Below are positions 34,101 to 49,100 of a DNA stretch of 64,000 nt, one piece after another (position 1 is the first letter of the stretch; each line of letters starts with the position of its first letter). Both the position numbers and the translations under genes were made by a program. Under the pieces are notes generated by a model. The model was given only the letters and a program-made list of their open reading frames with translations, was not told the DNA's origin and did no database searches. This DNA comes from Bordetella parapertussis (lineage in GTDB: Bacteria > Pseudomonadota > Gammaproteobacteria > Burkholderiales > SG8-41). The stretch covers positions 1-64,000 of the forward strand of contig CAMDRT010000022.1 of NCBI GenBank assembly GCA_945906815.1, read 5' to 3'.

Positions 34101-37100
34101 CGTCGATCAGCCCCAGCCGGTTTTGGCTGTCTCGAAACGCCACCAAGCGTTCACCGAGCAGTTTCACGCGTACCGGCGGGCAGTCGGGCTCCGGCAATTC
34201 CCAGTCGTGCAGTGCGGGCAGCCAGTAACGGCGGAATAAATCGCCCATCAGCGTAGCCGGGCCGGTTTTGGTCAACGCGTCGTTTTGTTCCTGTGTCAGC
34301 ATGCGGCTACTCCTGTCAATCGTGGCGCGCACCGGAGGCACGCACCAGCGGCCTCCAGCGGCGGACTTCGGCGGCGACAAATTCCGTGAAGCCCCTGGGA
34401 TCTAGATTATTGGTTTCTATGCCTTCGGGACGCAACCGTTCGCGCACGTCAGCCAGGTGCAGTATGCGCCGAACGTCGGCGTTGAGGCGGTGGACGATTT
34501 CGGGCGGCGTTGCGGGCGGCGCGGAGAGCGAAAACCACACTGCGGCGACCAGCTCCGGATAGCCCGACTCGGCAAACGTAGGCACCTCGGGGAAATCCAC
34601 TAGCCGTCCAGCCGAGCTGATGGCAAGCGCGCGCACGCGCTGTGAGCGCATTGCCGCGCTGGTGGTGGTGAGCGTGGTGGAGACAGCTTGTATGTGTCCG
34701 GCGATGACATCGACCACCGCTCCGCTGGCGCCTTTGTAGGCGATGTGCTGCATGTGTGCGCCGGACTTTTGCTTGAACAATTCGGCCAGCAATTGGCCGG
34801 TGCTGCCGTTGCCCGCGGTGCCGTAGTTGATCGCGCCGGGCTGTGATTTGGCGAGTGCGATGAACTGCGCGATATCCTTGGCTGGAACGGAGGGATGCAC
34901 GGCGAGGATGGAAGGCGGCCCGCCAAACAGCGCGATATGGGCGAAATCCTTCACCGGATCATAGGGTGGTTTTGCCACTATGGATGTCGCAATCGGCAGC
35001 GGCCCGAGACCGGTGACGCCAAGTATGTAGCCGTCAGGCGCGCTTTTGGCTACGAATTCAGCACCGATTAAACCGCCGGCGCCGCCGCGATTTTCGATGA
35101 CGAAGGACTGGCCGTGCATTTCGCTCAGCTTCGCGGCGACGATACGGCCGAGCGTGTCCGCCGTGCCGCCCGGCACGAAGGGCACGATGACTCTTACGGA
35201 TTTCGCCGGCCAGGACTGTGCGGCGGCCGAGGCGATTAAGGCGGGCGCCACCATAGCCGCGAATACTGTCGCTATTGCATTCAATTAGAACACCCCGATT
35301 CTTCGCCGCGCAGTTTACAGCAGCAGGACTATCCATCCAAGCGTGCGTTCGTGGTGCTCCCGGTATAATTCCGCGACCTGTCACCGGAGAATGTCATGGC
35401 CGTCACCGAACCCACCATTCAAAATGATCTGCGCGAATTCATCAAAGCGGTCGAACAGCGCGGCGAGCTCGCACACATAAAAAACGCGCACTGGGATCGC
35501 GAACTCGGCGCGGTCACCGAAGTGCTGTATCGTCAGAAAGTCGAGAAATCGCCGATGCTGTTATTCGACGATATTCCCGACTATCCGCAGGGCTACCGTT
35601 GCGCCTATGGCATGTTCGGTTCGCCGTATCGCCTGTCGCTGGTGCTCGGCATGGAACCGTCGCTCTCCGACAACCGCAAGGAGATGCTTGACCATTTCCG
35701 CAAGCAGATCAAAAAGACGTTTAAACGCATACCACCCAAGATGGTGAAAGAAGGCCCGGTGCTGGAGAACATTGTGCGCGATGGCGACATCGACCTGTTG
35801 AAGCTGCCGGTGCCGGTGCACCATGAAGGCGACGGTGGGCGCTACATCGGCACTGCCTGCGGCGTGGTGACACGCGATCCGGACACCGGTCGCATCAATG
35901 TCGGCACCTATCGTGTGCAGGTCAAAGGACCGAACACCTGTTCCTCGTACATTTCCAACGGCAAGCAGGGCCGCATCCATCGCGACAAGTATCTGAAAGC
36001 GGGCAAGCCCTGTCCGGTGGTGATCATCGTCGGCTGCGATCCGGTCACCTATCTTGCCGCAGGCTACACCATGCCCGACACCATGCCCGAATACGAATGG
36101 GCGGGGGGGTTGATGGACCGGCCGATGGAATTGATCGAGGGCGAGGTCACCGGACTGCCGTTTCCCGCGCGCTCTGAAATCGTGCTCGAAGGCGAAATCT
36201 CGATGAATGAGACCACGCTCGAGGGCCCGTTCGGCGAATGGCACGGCTACTACGCGGGCGAGGCGAAGGAAGAGCCGCTGATCCACATCAAGCGCATTTA
36301 CCACCGCAACAGCCCGATACTCACCTGCGCGGCGAGCCAGAAGCCGCCGCATTCGCATCTGTTCGAGCGCTGCTTTTTGCGCTCGGCGGCGCTGCTCGAT
36401 GCGCTCGAAGGCGCGGGCATCCCTGATGTGCGCGGCGCGTGGCTGCATCAGGCCGGTGCAGGGCGCACTTTCTGCGTGGTGTCGGTGAAGCAACGCTATT
36501 TCGGGCACTCGACGCAGGTCGGGCTGGTGGCCTCGCAGGTGGCTTCGGTCGGCTATATCAGCCGCTGGATCGTGGTGGTGGATGATGACATCGACCCCAC
36601 TGACATCCACGACGTGATCTGGGCGATGGGCACGCGCTGCGATCCGAAATCGCGCACAACGGTGCTCGATCACTGCTGGTCGTCGCGGCTGGATACGCTG
36701 GTGAACGATTATTCAAAACTCTACAACTCGCGCATGGTGATCGACGCCTGCCGGCCGTATGAAGTCATCGATACCTTTCCCAAAGTATGCGAAAGCTCGC
36801 CTGAACTCGCGGCGAAAGTGCGTGCAAAATATCCGGAGCTGTATCGCTAAAGGAAATCCAGCATGGAAAAAGTACTCGCCGCAGTAAGGGTAGGCCCCAG
36901 CAAGACCGACATTCGTGAATACGCAATGCCGGAGATCGCGGACGATAGCGCGCTGCTCAAAATGGAGGTCGCGGGCATCTGCGGCACCGATGTGAAGCTC
37001 TACGCACATCCGCCCAACGACAAGCCCACTATCATGGGGCACGAGAACATCGGCATCATCGCCAAGGCGGGACGCGAGTTCACGCGCAGGAAGGGCTTCA

Positions 37101-40100
37101 AGGAAGGCGATCTCGTTTTCGTCGAGCACTATGTGTCGTGCGGCCAGTGCGAGTGGTGCCATGTCGGGCAATACCGCCACTGCGAAAATACCAACTGGCG
37201 CACCAACCCGGACGCCATCCGTTACGGCTATACCTCGGCGGAACGCGCGCCGCACCTGTGGGGCGGCTTTGCACAATACGTCTATCTGCCGTGGAACGCG
37301 GTGGTGCATCACGTGCCCAAGGGCGTGACACCGGAACTCGCGGGGTTGGTGACGCCGATGGCCAACGGCGTCGAATGGTCGTTGCTCGACGGCGGTGTCG
37401 GTTACAACTCCAGCGTGCTGATCCAGGGGCCGGGGCAGCAGGGCCTGTCACAGACGGTGATCTGCAAACAGGCGGGCGCGTCACTGGTCATCGTCACCGG
37501 CACCTCGAAGGACGCCGCGCGCCTGGAAGTGGCCAAGGCGCTCGGTGCCGATCACGTCATCAACGTCGATGAAGAAAACGTGCTCGGACGCATCATGGAG
37601 ATTACCCACGACCGCGGCGTCGACGTTGCGCTCGACTGCAGCGCCGGCGCAGGCACGAAACCGATAATGCTCGCCATCGACGCGCTAAAGCGCAAGGGTG
37701 GCGTGATGGTGGCGCAGGGCGAGATAGCGACGTTTCCGAATTTCCCGCTGGAAAAATTCACCGTCAAATTCATCACCATGCACAGCGCGCGCGGCCATAG
37801 TTATCAAGCCTGCGAACTGGCGCTGCAACAGATCGCCTCCAAGCGCTTTCCGCTGGAAAAAATCACCACCCATCGGTTTGGATTGAAGGATGTCGATCTG
37901 GCGATCAAGTCGGTGGGCAATCAGGGGGTGCCGGGGGTAATTCATGCGTCGTTGATGCCGTGGCAGTGAGCCGCGGTCGCGTAGCTTGGGCTGCATGAAA
38001 TGAAGCCCAACACAGTGCTTCCAGCGCGAAACGTTGACGGTGGCGGATTGCGAGCATCGCAATGTTGGGCTTAGCAGCCCAACCTACACGTGCTGTATCT
38101 CGACGCAGAAAGCGTCCAGTATAATTATTCGCGGCGCCACAGGAGCAAATCCGCATGAGCAACGTCAACCCCTACCGCAAATCCTATTTCAACACCCAGC
38201 CGGATTATCTTTATCCGGCGTATCGTTCCACGGTGAAGCGCGCGCCGACACAAGCGCTGGTGCAGATGCCGCAGACGTTATCGGAGATCACCGGCCCGCT
38301 GTTCACGGCGCACGATGTCGCCGCCACCGATGACGATCTCACCGCGCAGCACACGGCAGAGCCGCTGGGCGAGCGCATGATCGTGTCGGGGCGAGTGCTC
38401 GACGAAAACGGCAGGCCGCTGCCTCATGTGCTGGTCGAAATGTGGCAGGCCAATGCGTCGGGCCGTTATCGTCATCTGGTCGATAATCACGATGCGCCGC
38501 TCGATCCGAATTTCACCGGCTTTGGTCGTGTGGTGAGTGATGCGCAGGGCCACTACCGCTTCAAGACCATCAAGCCCGGTGCCTATCCCTGGCGCAACCA
38601 TTACAACGCATGGCGGCCAGCGCATCTGCATTTCTCGTTGTTCGGCCACGGATTCGCGCAGCGTCTGGTGACACAGATGTATTTTCCCGGGGATCCGTTG
38701 CTCGAGTTCGATCCGATGTACAACAGTGTGCCCGACGACAAGGCGCGCCAGCGGCTGGTGTCGGGTTTTGATTGGGAGAACACCCAGCCTGAGTATGCGA
38801 TTGCTTACCGCTTCGATATCGTTCTGCGCGGCCGCGATGCAACGCCGATGGAGAACAAGCGATGAGCCTGCTGTTGACTGCCGCGCAAACCGTCGGCCCG
38901 TTTGTCTCGATAGGCTTTGAAAAAGCGTGCGTGCCCGATGTCGCGTCGGCAGGTGTGGCGGGTGAGCGTATCGTTATCACGGGAAAAATTTTTGATGGCG
39001 ACGGCCTGCCGGTGACCGATGCGGTGGTTGAAACCTGGCAAGCCAATTCGTACGGCAAGTACGCGCACCCGGATGACGCGCAGGAAAAACTGCTGGAAGA
39101 AAATTTCAAAGGCTTTGGTCGCGTACTGACCGATACCCAGGGCGGGTTTCGCTTGACTACCGTCAAGCCCGGCCCGGTCGCGGCCCCTGATGGCAAGGAA
39201 CAGGCGCCGCACATCACAGTGGTGATATTCATGCGCGGGCTGCTCAAACATTTGACCACGCGAATTTATTTTCCGGATGAGGTTGCAAATGACAGCGATC
39301 CGGTGTTAAGCCTGGTGCCGGCGGCGCGGCGCGCGACGTTGATAGCGGCAACAGCGGGGGCAGGTGTGCTGCAATGGGATGTGCATTTGCAGGGACCGGC
39401 TGAGACCGTTTTTTTCGACTATTGAATGCAAAGAGGCAGCTTGTGCTGCCCCTGTTTGCCTCACACGGGGGCGTCAGAGGCCGCTGCCGATCAACCCGCC
39501 GATGATGGCGCCGATGGCAGTCGCTATGCCGCGCCCGTCACCCTGTCCACCGTAACCGCGTGCGACTTGGCCGCCGACGACGTGACCGATGACGCCGCCG
39601 ATCACCGCACCGCCTATCGTAGCGCCCACATTCGGCCCGGCTGCGGGTCGGGCAGAGTACAGCGGAGCGGGTTCAGGGTAGTACGTGGGCTCGGGCGCAT
39701 ATTCTGGCGCAGGCTCAGGGTAGTACGCAGGCTCGGGGTAATACACGGGAGCGGGCGCATACACCGGAGCAGGTGCCGGGTAATACACCGGCGCGGGCTC
39801 GGGGTAGTACACCGGTGCAGGAAAGTAGAGCGGCCGTTCCACGTAGACCGGACGCGTCACCACGATGGTGGGCCGTGACATGTATACCGGCGTTGGCACA
39901 GGTCGCAGTATGGCAGCAGGGCGATGCATAAACGCGGGCCTGTGCAGTGTGCGGTGCGTGTCTGCTACCGCTACTGGCGCATGACGAAATGCGGGCTGCG
40001 CTACAGCGGGGCGATGCGTGGCTGCGGACGGCGTAGCGATTCCCGCTACGGGCGGCTGCGCTGCTGTGCGCGCCACCGGCGGCATGTTGACATAGCGCTG

Positions 40101-43100
40101 CCCGCGTGCGCCGCGCTCCCCTTGCGGATCGGCGGCATGGGCGGCATGGGCGGTAAATGCCGCTGTAATCAAGGTGGCAGCGGCTAATGTGGTCATTGTT
40201 TTATGCGTGTTCATGGCATTCTCCTTGATTCTAAAAACGCCGGGTGCCCCTGCAAGGCCTACCGGGGATGTGCAACAAAGTGTTACTGGCGTAACGGGGT
40301 CGTTACATAAAAATATAATTAAAACAGATGCTTACGCTTCAATGGGTGCATGTGAACAGCACCTCAGCCCCGGCGCTGTCTGGCTGCATCGGCAAAGCGG
40401 CGATAATCGCGGCCCGCCAGCAGAAAACAGATGCACGCACCGCAATGAGGAGATGCCGTGAAAACAACAACCAGGTTTACCGTGGCGACAATAGTGACCA
40501 GCGCTGCCATGGCTGCCGCCTTCCCTGCCGCCCGCGCGCAAAACTATCCGTCCAAACCCATCCGCATCGTCGTGCCGCTGGTGCCTGGCGGCAATCTCGA
40601 TATCGTGGCGCGTGCGGTTGCGGCGCAGATGAGCGAAAGCGTCGGACAACAGGTGATTGTTGAGAACCGTCCCGGCGCGAGCAGTCTGGTGGGCACGCAG
40701 TTTGTGGCCAAGGCGCCTGCCGACGGCTATACGTTACTCGCTGTCGCCAATACCTTTGCCACCGTGCCTTCGCTCATGCGCAACCCCGGCTACGATGCGC
40801 TGAAGGATTTCACCGGTGTCTCGCTCACCTGCCTGGTGCCGATGGCACTGGTGGTGACACGCACACTGCCGGTGCGCACGGTAAAAGACCTGATTGTGCT
40901 GGGCAAGGCGCAACCCGGACAACTGGCGTACGCCACCTCAGGCGCAGGCAGCACCGGGCACATCGCCGCGGAACTGTTGGCCATGCAGTCGGGCATCAGG
41001 ATGCTGCACATACCGTACAAGGGCAATGCGGTGGCGATTGTCGATGTCATCGCAGGCAATGTGCAACTCATGTTCGATCAGGTGAGCACCTCGAAATCCT
41101 ATGTCGATAGCGGCAGGCTGCGCGCGCTGGGTGTCACCAGTCTCAAGCGCTCGCCGCTGTTTCCCGAGGTGCCGACCATCGATGAATCGGGGCTCAGGGG
41201 CTACGAGGAAATTACATTCAATGGCCTTATCGCGCCGGCGGCAACACCACGCGAGGCGCTGACGCGACTGCACGCCGAGGTGTCGCGCGTTACACGGCTG
41301 CCGGAACTGCGCAAGCGTTACATTGAGCGTGGCATCGAGCTCGTGGCCAGCGCATCGCCCGATGAGTTCACCACTTATATCAAGGTGGAGTTCGACAAGA
41401 AGGCCAAGCTCGCGCGCGTGGCGGGTATCCGCATCGAGTAACTGAGGTGCCGCAATGAACGCGGGCGCAGCGCGCGCTTGTTAAGCGCCTATTTCCCGCG
41501 ACAAAACCGGATCAGCAGCGCCGAAAACGCCGACGGCTCATCCAGCATCGGGAAGTGTCCGGAGTTTTCGAGCACGCTCAGTTTGGCTTTGGGTGCTGCG
41601 CCGGTCAGTCTGTCTTTGAGGGCAATGGTGGGGCCGCGCTTGCCGTAGACGATCATCATCGGCTTTTTGATTTTTTTCGCAGCCGCCACCGCATTGAATT
41701 CGCGGATGCCCCACATCACATCCACCATCGCCCACGCGCCGGCTTTGCAGCGGTCGATGTTCCAGCGCTGCTCAAGTGCGGCATCGACGACGGCGACTCT
41801 TTCCTGGATTTGCGCCGTGGTTTGCAGCGGCAAACCGAAGTTGCCTTCGGTGTGGTGCCAGTTCGCACCCCATTCGTCGAAGTTGCGGCACGGCGTTTCG
41901 ACCGGCACGGCGCTTAAGGTGCGCGCCGGAAACAGGCTGGCGAAGGCGAGCGTGACGCTGCCGCCGACCGATGCGCCGCTGATATGCGCCGCCTTGATTT
42001 TGAGCGCACTCATCAGCGCGGCCATGGCTCTGGCGTAATCTTCCATGCTGTGGTGGCGCCCAATAGGATCGGAATCGCCATGACCCGGCATGTCCCATGC
42101 AATCACGCGAAAGTGTTTCGACAGCAACGGCATCGCGGCTTCGAACTGATATGCCGATGCGCCGTTGGTGTGCATCAGCATCAGCACCGGGCCGCGGCCT
42201 GCTTCGCGGTAGTGCATGCGTCCGTGAGATTTGGTTTTGACAAAGCCGTCGCGGGTGGCCGAGTTTGATTCCATGCGGGTTCTCCCAAGGGTGATAGTTA
42301 ATGCGGGTCAGTGCGGGTTTGTAAACGATGCCGCGGCACAAGACGGGATATGACGACAGCGGCTGTTGCGCCAGCAACGCTGCTACAGTAGTTTCAGACT
42401 GGAACCCGAGTAATATTTGCCGCCCATGAACAGCAGCGGCGGATGCTGGTGTTCGACGAACTGGGTGATTTCACCAATCAGAATGACGTGGTCGCCCTTG
42501 TTGACCTCGGTGTGTCCCTTGCAGATGAAATGCGCGGAAGCGCCTTCGACGATAGGGCAGCCGCCCAGAAAGGCTTTCCAGTCGCGTTCGGCGAAGCCGT
42601 CCGCCGGTGGCATGGCATGTTTGCGCGCGATATCGATCTGCGTTTCCGCGAGCACGCTCACCGAGAACGCATGGGTTCGCGAGAAAGTGTGGTAACGCGC
42701 GGAACGCGCGCGCAGCGTCCACAGAATCAACGGCGGATCGAGCGACAAGGACGCAAATGAATTCACTGTCATGCAGTGCACGTGTTGATCCGCTGTTTGT
42801 GCGGAAATCACCGTGACGCCGGTCGCGAAACGGCCCAGTGCCGAACGCAGCGCGAGTTTGGGGTCGCCGGGCGTGGGGCGGGTGTGGCTAGGCGTTTTGG
42901 CCTTGAGCACAGGGGCCGGCGGCATGTGTGTGTCTCGCAGCACGTTAGTGAGCGAACGCCATTGTTCGGGGGGCTGCCTCGACCTTGCCATTCACATGAG
43001 GCATGATTTCTTCGGCGAATTGTTGCAAAGCCTCCGGCGCTATCGAGGCATTGGTCAGCAGCAAATAGCCGGCACCGGCTTCGGCTAGCACGTTGATGCG

Positions 43101-46100
43101 ATCAATGATTTCCGCCGGCGTGCCCATCAGTGCACTGTCGTCATTGGCCAGATTAGGGTCGTCATGACTGATGGGGAGTGCACCCGGCGCGCGGTAAGCG
43201 ATGGCACCGATGCGTTTGAAGGTTTCGCGCCGGCGTTCGATCGCCTGGGCGCGTTCGGCATCATTTTTGACTATCGTGACCGACCGCGCCACGCCCACGC
43301 GCGTGGCATCGCGCGGTTGGCCGATTTTTTGCAGGCCGTCGAGATAGGTGCCGACGCGCTCACGCACCTCGGCTATGCTGGCGAGCTGATCAAGCAGCAG
43401 GTTGTAATTCTGGCTGGCAACGTAGGCGATGCCCTGCGGGCTGCCGCCGGCAAGCCAAATCGGCGGGTGTGGTCGCTGTAGCGGCGCGGGCTCGACCATG
43501 ATGTCCTTGTAATTCCAGCGTTTGCCGTTGTGGGTGAAACGCTGGTCGCTGGACCAGGCCTTGAGCATGACTTCCAGGCACTCGTTAAAGCGTTCCTGCG
43601 CCTCGCCCATAGGCACGCAAAAGGCGTCGAATTCTTCTTTGCGATAGCCGCGGCCGATACCCAGGTCCACGCGACCGCCGGACAACACGTCGAGCGTGGC
43701 GATTTGTTCGGCCAGCAGCACCGGGTTGTGCCACGGCAGCACCACCACCCCAGTGCCGAGGCGGATGCGCGTGGTGCGCGCGGCAAGATATGACAGCAAA
43801 TTGAGTGACGCCGACAACTGCCCCTGTCCGGTGAAATGGTGCTCGACCAGAAAAATGCCTTCGAAGCCTATCTTTTCGGCGGCGATGACGTAATTGATAA
43901 AGTCGCGGTAGCCGTGGCTATCGTGCAGCGCGTCGGCGCGCCCAACGCGCGCGCCGCCAAAAATGCCGAATTTCATAGGGTTGTCCTTGTTCCAGTCTGC
44001 GATTGTAGGTAATGTACTGGTGTGGAAACAAGCGCCATTTGGTCGCGACTGTATTTCCTGTTTGGCAACAATCCAAATTGTGCATAATGCGGTCTGCGCG
44101 CGACTACAAGCAAAGGGAGTAACCATGTTTCAGCAAGACCCATCCTGGATGGTGACCGTAGGCAGGCTGCTGCTCGTGACCTTGTTTCTGGTCGCCGGTA
44201 CATTGAACGTGATGCCGGCGCGGGTTAAGGACCACATTGAGCGCATGGCGGGGTTTGGCGTGCCGCTGCCGGCGCTTGCATTCTGGATCGGTATCGCGAT
44301 GGAATTCGCTGGTTGCGCGCTGGTGCTCAGTGGCTGGCGCGCGGACATTGGCGTGTGGCTGCTGATTGCGTTTACGGCGGTGGCCGGCGGCATTTTTCAT
44401 CGCTTCTGGCTGGTGGCTGATCCCATGCGGCGTCAAATGCTGCGTATTGCATTGCTCAACAACGTGGCGGTGATCGGCGGCTTGCTGATGTTGCTGCAAT
44501 ACGCGCAATAGGGTGTGCCTGGGATGACGGCCAACAGCATGGCTAACGTGTAGGCCCCGTTACGCGCAGACCAGATGCACGGTTCACGCCTCACGAAAAA
44601 ATCAGTCCGCCCTCGCGCCCGACGCCTTAACCACCGGTGCCCAGCGTTTAACTTCCGCTGCCACAAACTCCGTAAACGCTTTCGGATCGAGGTTGCCGGG
44701 CTCTATGCCTTCCGGGCGCAATCGCGCGCGCACGTCCGGCAATTGCAGCACGCGGCGTACTTCGCTGTTCAGGCGGTTGACGATATCCAGCGGCAGCGCC
44801 GCCGGACCCGACAGCGAAAACCAGATGTTCGCAACCAGATCAGGGAAACCCGCTTCGCGGTAGGTGGGCACCTCATAATCCGGCAACCGCGCTGCGGAAC
44901 TGATGGCCAGCGCGCGCAGCCGTCCGGCGCGGATTTGTGCGCCGGCAGTGGTGAGTGTGGTGGAAATCGCGTGCGTGTGTCCGGCCATCACATCAATCAC
45001 GGCCACGCTCGCGCCTTTGTAGGGTATGTGTTGAATGTCGATGCCGGCAGCGCGCTTGAACAGCTCGCCGATCAGATGGCCCTGCGTGCCATTTCCCGGC
45101 GAGCCGTAAGTCAGTTCGCGCGGCTTTGACTGGGCAAACGCGATGAACGATCGCAGGTCTTTCACTGGCAGCGAAGGGTGCACCGCCAGCACTGACGGCG
45201 GTCCACCGAATAATGCGATATGGGCGAAGTCTTTTACCGGGTCGAATGGAAATTTGGGTGACAGTGCAGGCGCCACCGCATGCGAAGCCACGCCCGACAC
45301 CAGCAGCGTATAACCATCGGGCGCGCTGCGCGCAACGAGTTCAGATCCGAGTACGCCGCCGGCGCCGGGGCGATTTTCGACGATAAACGTCTGGCCGAGG
45401 CTCTCGCTGAGTTTGCCGGCGGTGATGCGCCCCAGCAGATCAGCGGTGCCGCCTGCGGCAAACGGCGCGATCACGCGCACGGTCCGTGCCGGCCAGGTCT
45501 GCGCCTGCGCGATGGCGGCCATGGCGCAAAGGGCGGTAAAAAAAATAATACGTGAGGTCAGAGTCATAAGTTAAGCAGTTTGCTAGGTGGTGAAGACTGC
45601 CGTAAGGCCGCCGCTCGGGCTACGACTGCGAGTCGTGGAGAATACCATTTTAGGGGAGGCACCCATGGCACAAGTGCCCGCATTGGCGCACTCGATTGCC
45701 AAATTTTGCCAAACACATTAGAGTCACGCCATGACGACCATGAACATCTCCTTGCCCGACACACTCAAGTCCTTTGTCGACACGCAAGTGCAGGAAAGGG
45801 GCTTCGGCACCAGCAGCGAGTACCTGCGCGAGTTAATCCGCAAGGATCAGGATCGCGCTCAGTTGCGCAAATTTGTGCTGGCCGGAGCGGCATCCAGGCC
45901 AACCCAAGCGGTTGACGCCGCCTACTTCACGGCCCTGCGAGACCGCGTCACTCAGCGCAAGCGCAAGTGAATCGAAACAAACCCGTTATTCCGCGCGCCA
46001 TAGCGCAGGATGACGTGGATGAGGCCGTCGAGCATTATCTGAACGAGAACGCGCCCGAGGCCGCCTTGGGCTTTATTGATGCGCTAGCACGCGCTTACAC

Positions 46101-49100
46101 GCAGATCAGCCGCAGCCCTGCAATGGGCGCACCTCGTTACGCACACGAACTCAATATCCCGGGGCTGCGTTTCCGTCCGCTGAAAAACTATCCCTATCTT
46201 GTCTTTTACGTGGAGCACGAAAATCACATAGACGTGTGGCGCATAGCGCATGGCAGTCGCGCTATTCCCCAGTGGATGCAAGACGAATCAGCTTAGCCGA
46301 TGCTGAGATAGCCCTGTGTCCCTATCCCCCTCAATCACGCCATTGCCCACAGGCGACATCGCCCAGCTCGCACGCCTCGGACGCTTTCTGCTGCCCTATC
46401 GTTGGCGCATTGCCGGGGCGCTGGTGGCGCTGCTGGTGGCTGCCAGTTGCGTGCTGGCGCTGGGCCAGGGCCTGCGTTATGTGATCGACGCCGGATTCGG
46501 CAGCCGCGATCCGCATCTGCTCAATCTGGCGTTGGCGGCGGTGGTGGGCGTGGCGGCGCTGCTGGCGTGCGCGACCTACGCGCGTTTTTATCTGATGATG
46601 AGCATGGGCGAGCGCATCATCGCCGATCTGCGGCGCGCGTTATTCGCGCATGTGCTGACCTTGTCGCCGGAATACTATGATTCCGCGCGCACCGGCGAGA
46701 TTGCATCGCGGCTTACCAACGACACCGAGCAGATACGGCAGGTGATCGGCTTTGGCCTGTCGTTGTTTTTGCGTAACCTGCTGATGCTGCTGGGCGCGCT
46801 GGTGATGTTGTTTGCCACCAGTGCAAAGCTGGCGGCGCTGATCGTGCTCGGTGTGCCGGCGACGCTGATACCGATACTGGTGGTGGGGCGACGCGTGCGC
46901 CGTCTGTCGCGCGACAATCAGGATCGCGTGGCCGATGTGTCGGCGCATATCGACGAGTCGCTGCATGAAGTGCGCACGGTGCAGGCGTACGGGCACGAAA
47001 CGCACACGCGCGCGCGCTTCGATCGCGCGGCCGAAGCAGCTTACGCCAGTGGCGTGCATCGCGTGCGCGTGAAAGCGTGGCTGATCGCCTTGGTGATGCT
47101 GATCGGGTTTTGCGCGGTGGGTGTGATTATGTGGATCGGCGGTCACGATGTGTTCGCAGGGCGCATCAGCGGCGGACAGTTATCCGCGTTTGTGTTTTAT
47201 GCGGCGATCGTGGCGAGCGGGGCGGGCACACTTTCCGAAGTGTGGGGCGAGATACAACGCGCGGCGGGGGCGACGGAACGCTTGTTTGAACTGCTCGACC
47301 GGCAGCCCGTGCTGGCGGCGCAGACGCCGGTCATCACTCTGCCGCCGCGGCTCGCCGGCGCGATCCGCTTCGATGGCGCCGGTTTCAGCTACCCCAGCCG
47401 GCCGCAAACACCGGTGCTGGATGCGCTGTCGTTCAGCGTAGCTCCCGGCGAAAGAGTGGCGCTGGTGGGGCCTTCCGGGGCGGGCAAATCCACTATTTTC
47501 GCGTTGCTCCTGCGTTTTTACGACCCCACGTCGGGCCGCATCCTGATCGATGGCGCCGACATCCGGCATTGTGATCCGCTGGCGTTGCGGCGGGCGATCG
47601 CCCTCGTGCCGCAGGACCCGGTTATTTTTGCTGCCAGCGTCAACGACAACGTGCGTTTTGGCCGGCCCGAGGCGTCGGATAACGAGGTGCGCGAGGCGTG
47701 TGCTGCCGCGCATGCGCTGGAGTTTATCGACAGGCTGCCGCAGCGTTTTGATACGGATCTGGGCGAACGTGGCGTCAAACTGTCGGGCGGACAGCGCCAG
47801 CGCATTTCGATTGCGCGCGCCTTGCTCGCCGACCGGCCGATCTTGCTGCTGGATGAAGCCACCAGTGCACTCGATGCCGAAAGCGAACGCCAGGTGGCGG
47901 CCGCGCTGGCGCGGCTGGAGCACGGACGCACCACGCTGGTGATTGCGCACCGCCTCGCCACCGTGCGCACCGCCGACCGCATTATCGTGATGGACGGCGG
48001 CCGTATCCATGCGATGGGCACGCACCAGTCGCTGCTGCGCGACAGTCCGTTGTATGCGCACCTTGCGCGCTTACAGTTTATTGCGCAAGCAGCAGCGGCC
48101 TGGGTTGGCGCTATACTTCGCGCCAGAAAAACTATGCGATACCACTTCTTCATAACGGCGACACTCGCCGCCGCAAGCGGCATGGTCCAAGCCCAGGATT
48201 ACCCCACCCGCCCGGTGCGTGTGATCGTGGGCTTTGGCGCAGGCGGCCCGGACACCTCGGCGCGCATACTCGCGCAACAACTCAGCGTGCAAATGAAGCA
48301 ACAATTCGTGGTGGACAATCGCCCCGGCGCCAATGGCATCATCGGTGCGGACCTGGTGGCGAAATCCACGCCCGATGGCCATACGCTGCTGGTGACCTCG
48401 GGTTCGTTTGCCATCAATCCGAATATTTATCGCAAACTGCCGTTCGACTCGCTGCGCGACTTTGTCCCTATAGCGCAAATATCCGGCTCTGACGCGCATA
48501 TCCTGGTGGTGAGCGGCACGCTGCCCGTGAACTCGGTGCGTGAACTGATCGAGTATGGAAAAAAGCCGGGCGCGAAACTCGCGTATGGCTCGCCCGGCAT
48601 CGGCAACTCATTGCATCTGGCGGCGGCGCTGTTCAATCAGCGCGCCGGTACCCACATGGTGCATGTGCCGTATAAAGGCGCCGGTGCGGCGGTGACGGCG
48701 TTGCTCGCTGGCGAAGTGCAGGTGATGATGGGGACACCGCCGATGTCGTTGCCGCATATCCGCTCGGGACGTCTGAAGGCGCTGGCTTACAACCACACCT
48801 CGCGCGCCCCCTACCTGCCCGAGGTGCCGACCATGACCGAAGCGGGACTCCACAATACACAGATGGAGGCAAGCTGGCATGGGCTGCTGGCCCCGGCGAA
48901 GACGCCAGCCGCCATCATCGCGCGCATCGAGAAGGAAACGCAGAAGGCCGTGACTGTGCCACAGGTGCGGGAGCAGTTTGCCAGAGTAGAGTTAAAACCC
49001 GTGGGCAGCAGCGCCACCGAGTTTCGCGCGTTGCTGGTGGATGCGATCCAGAAGCTCGGCGAGATCGTGAAGATAGCGGGGATACAGCCGGAGTAGGGAA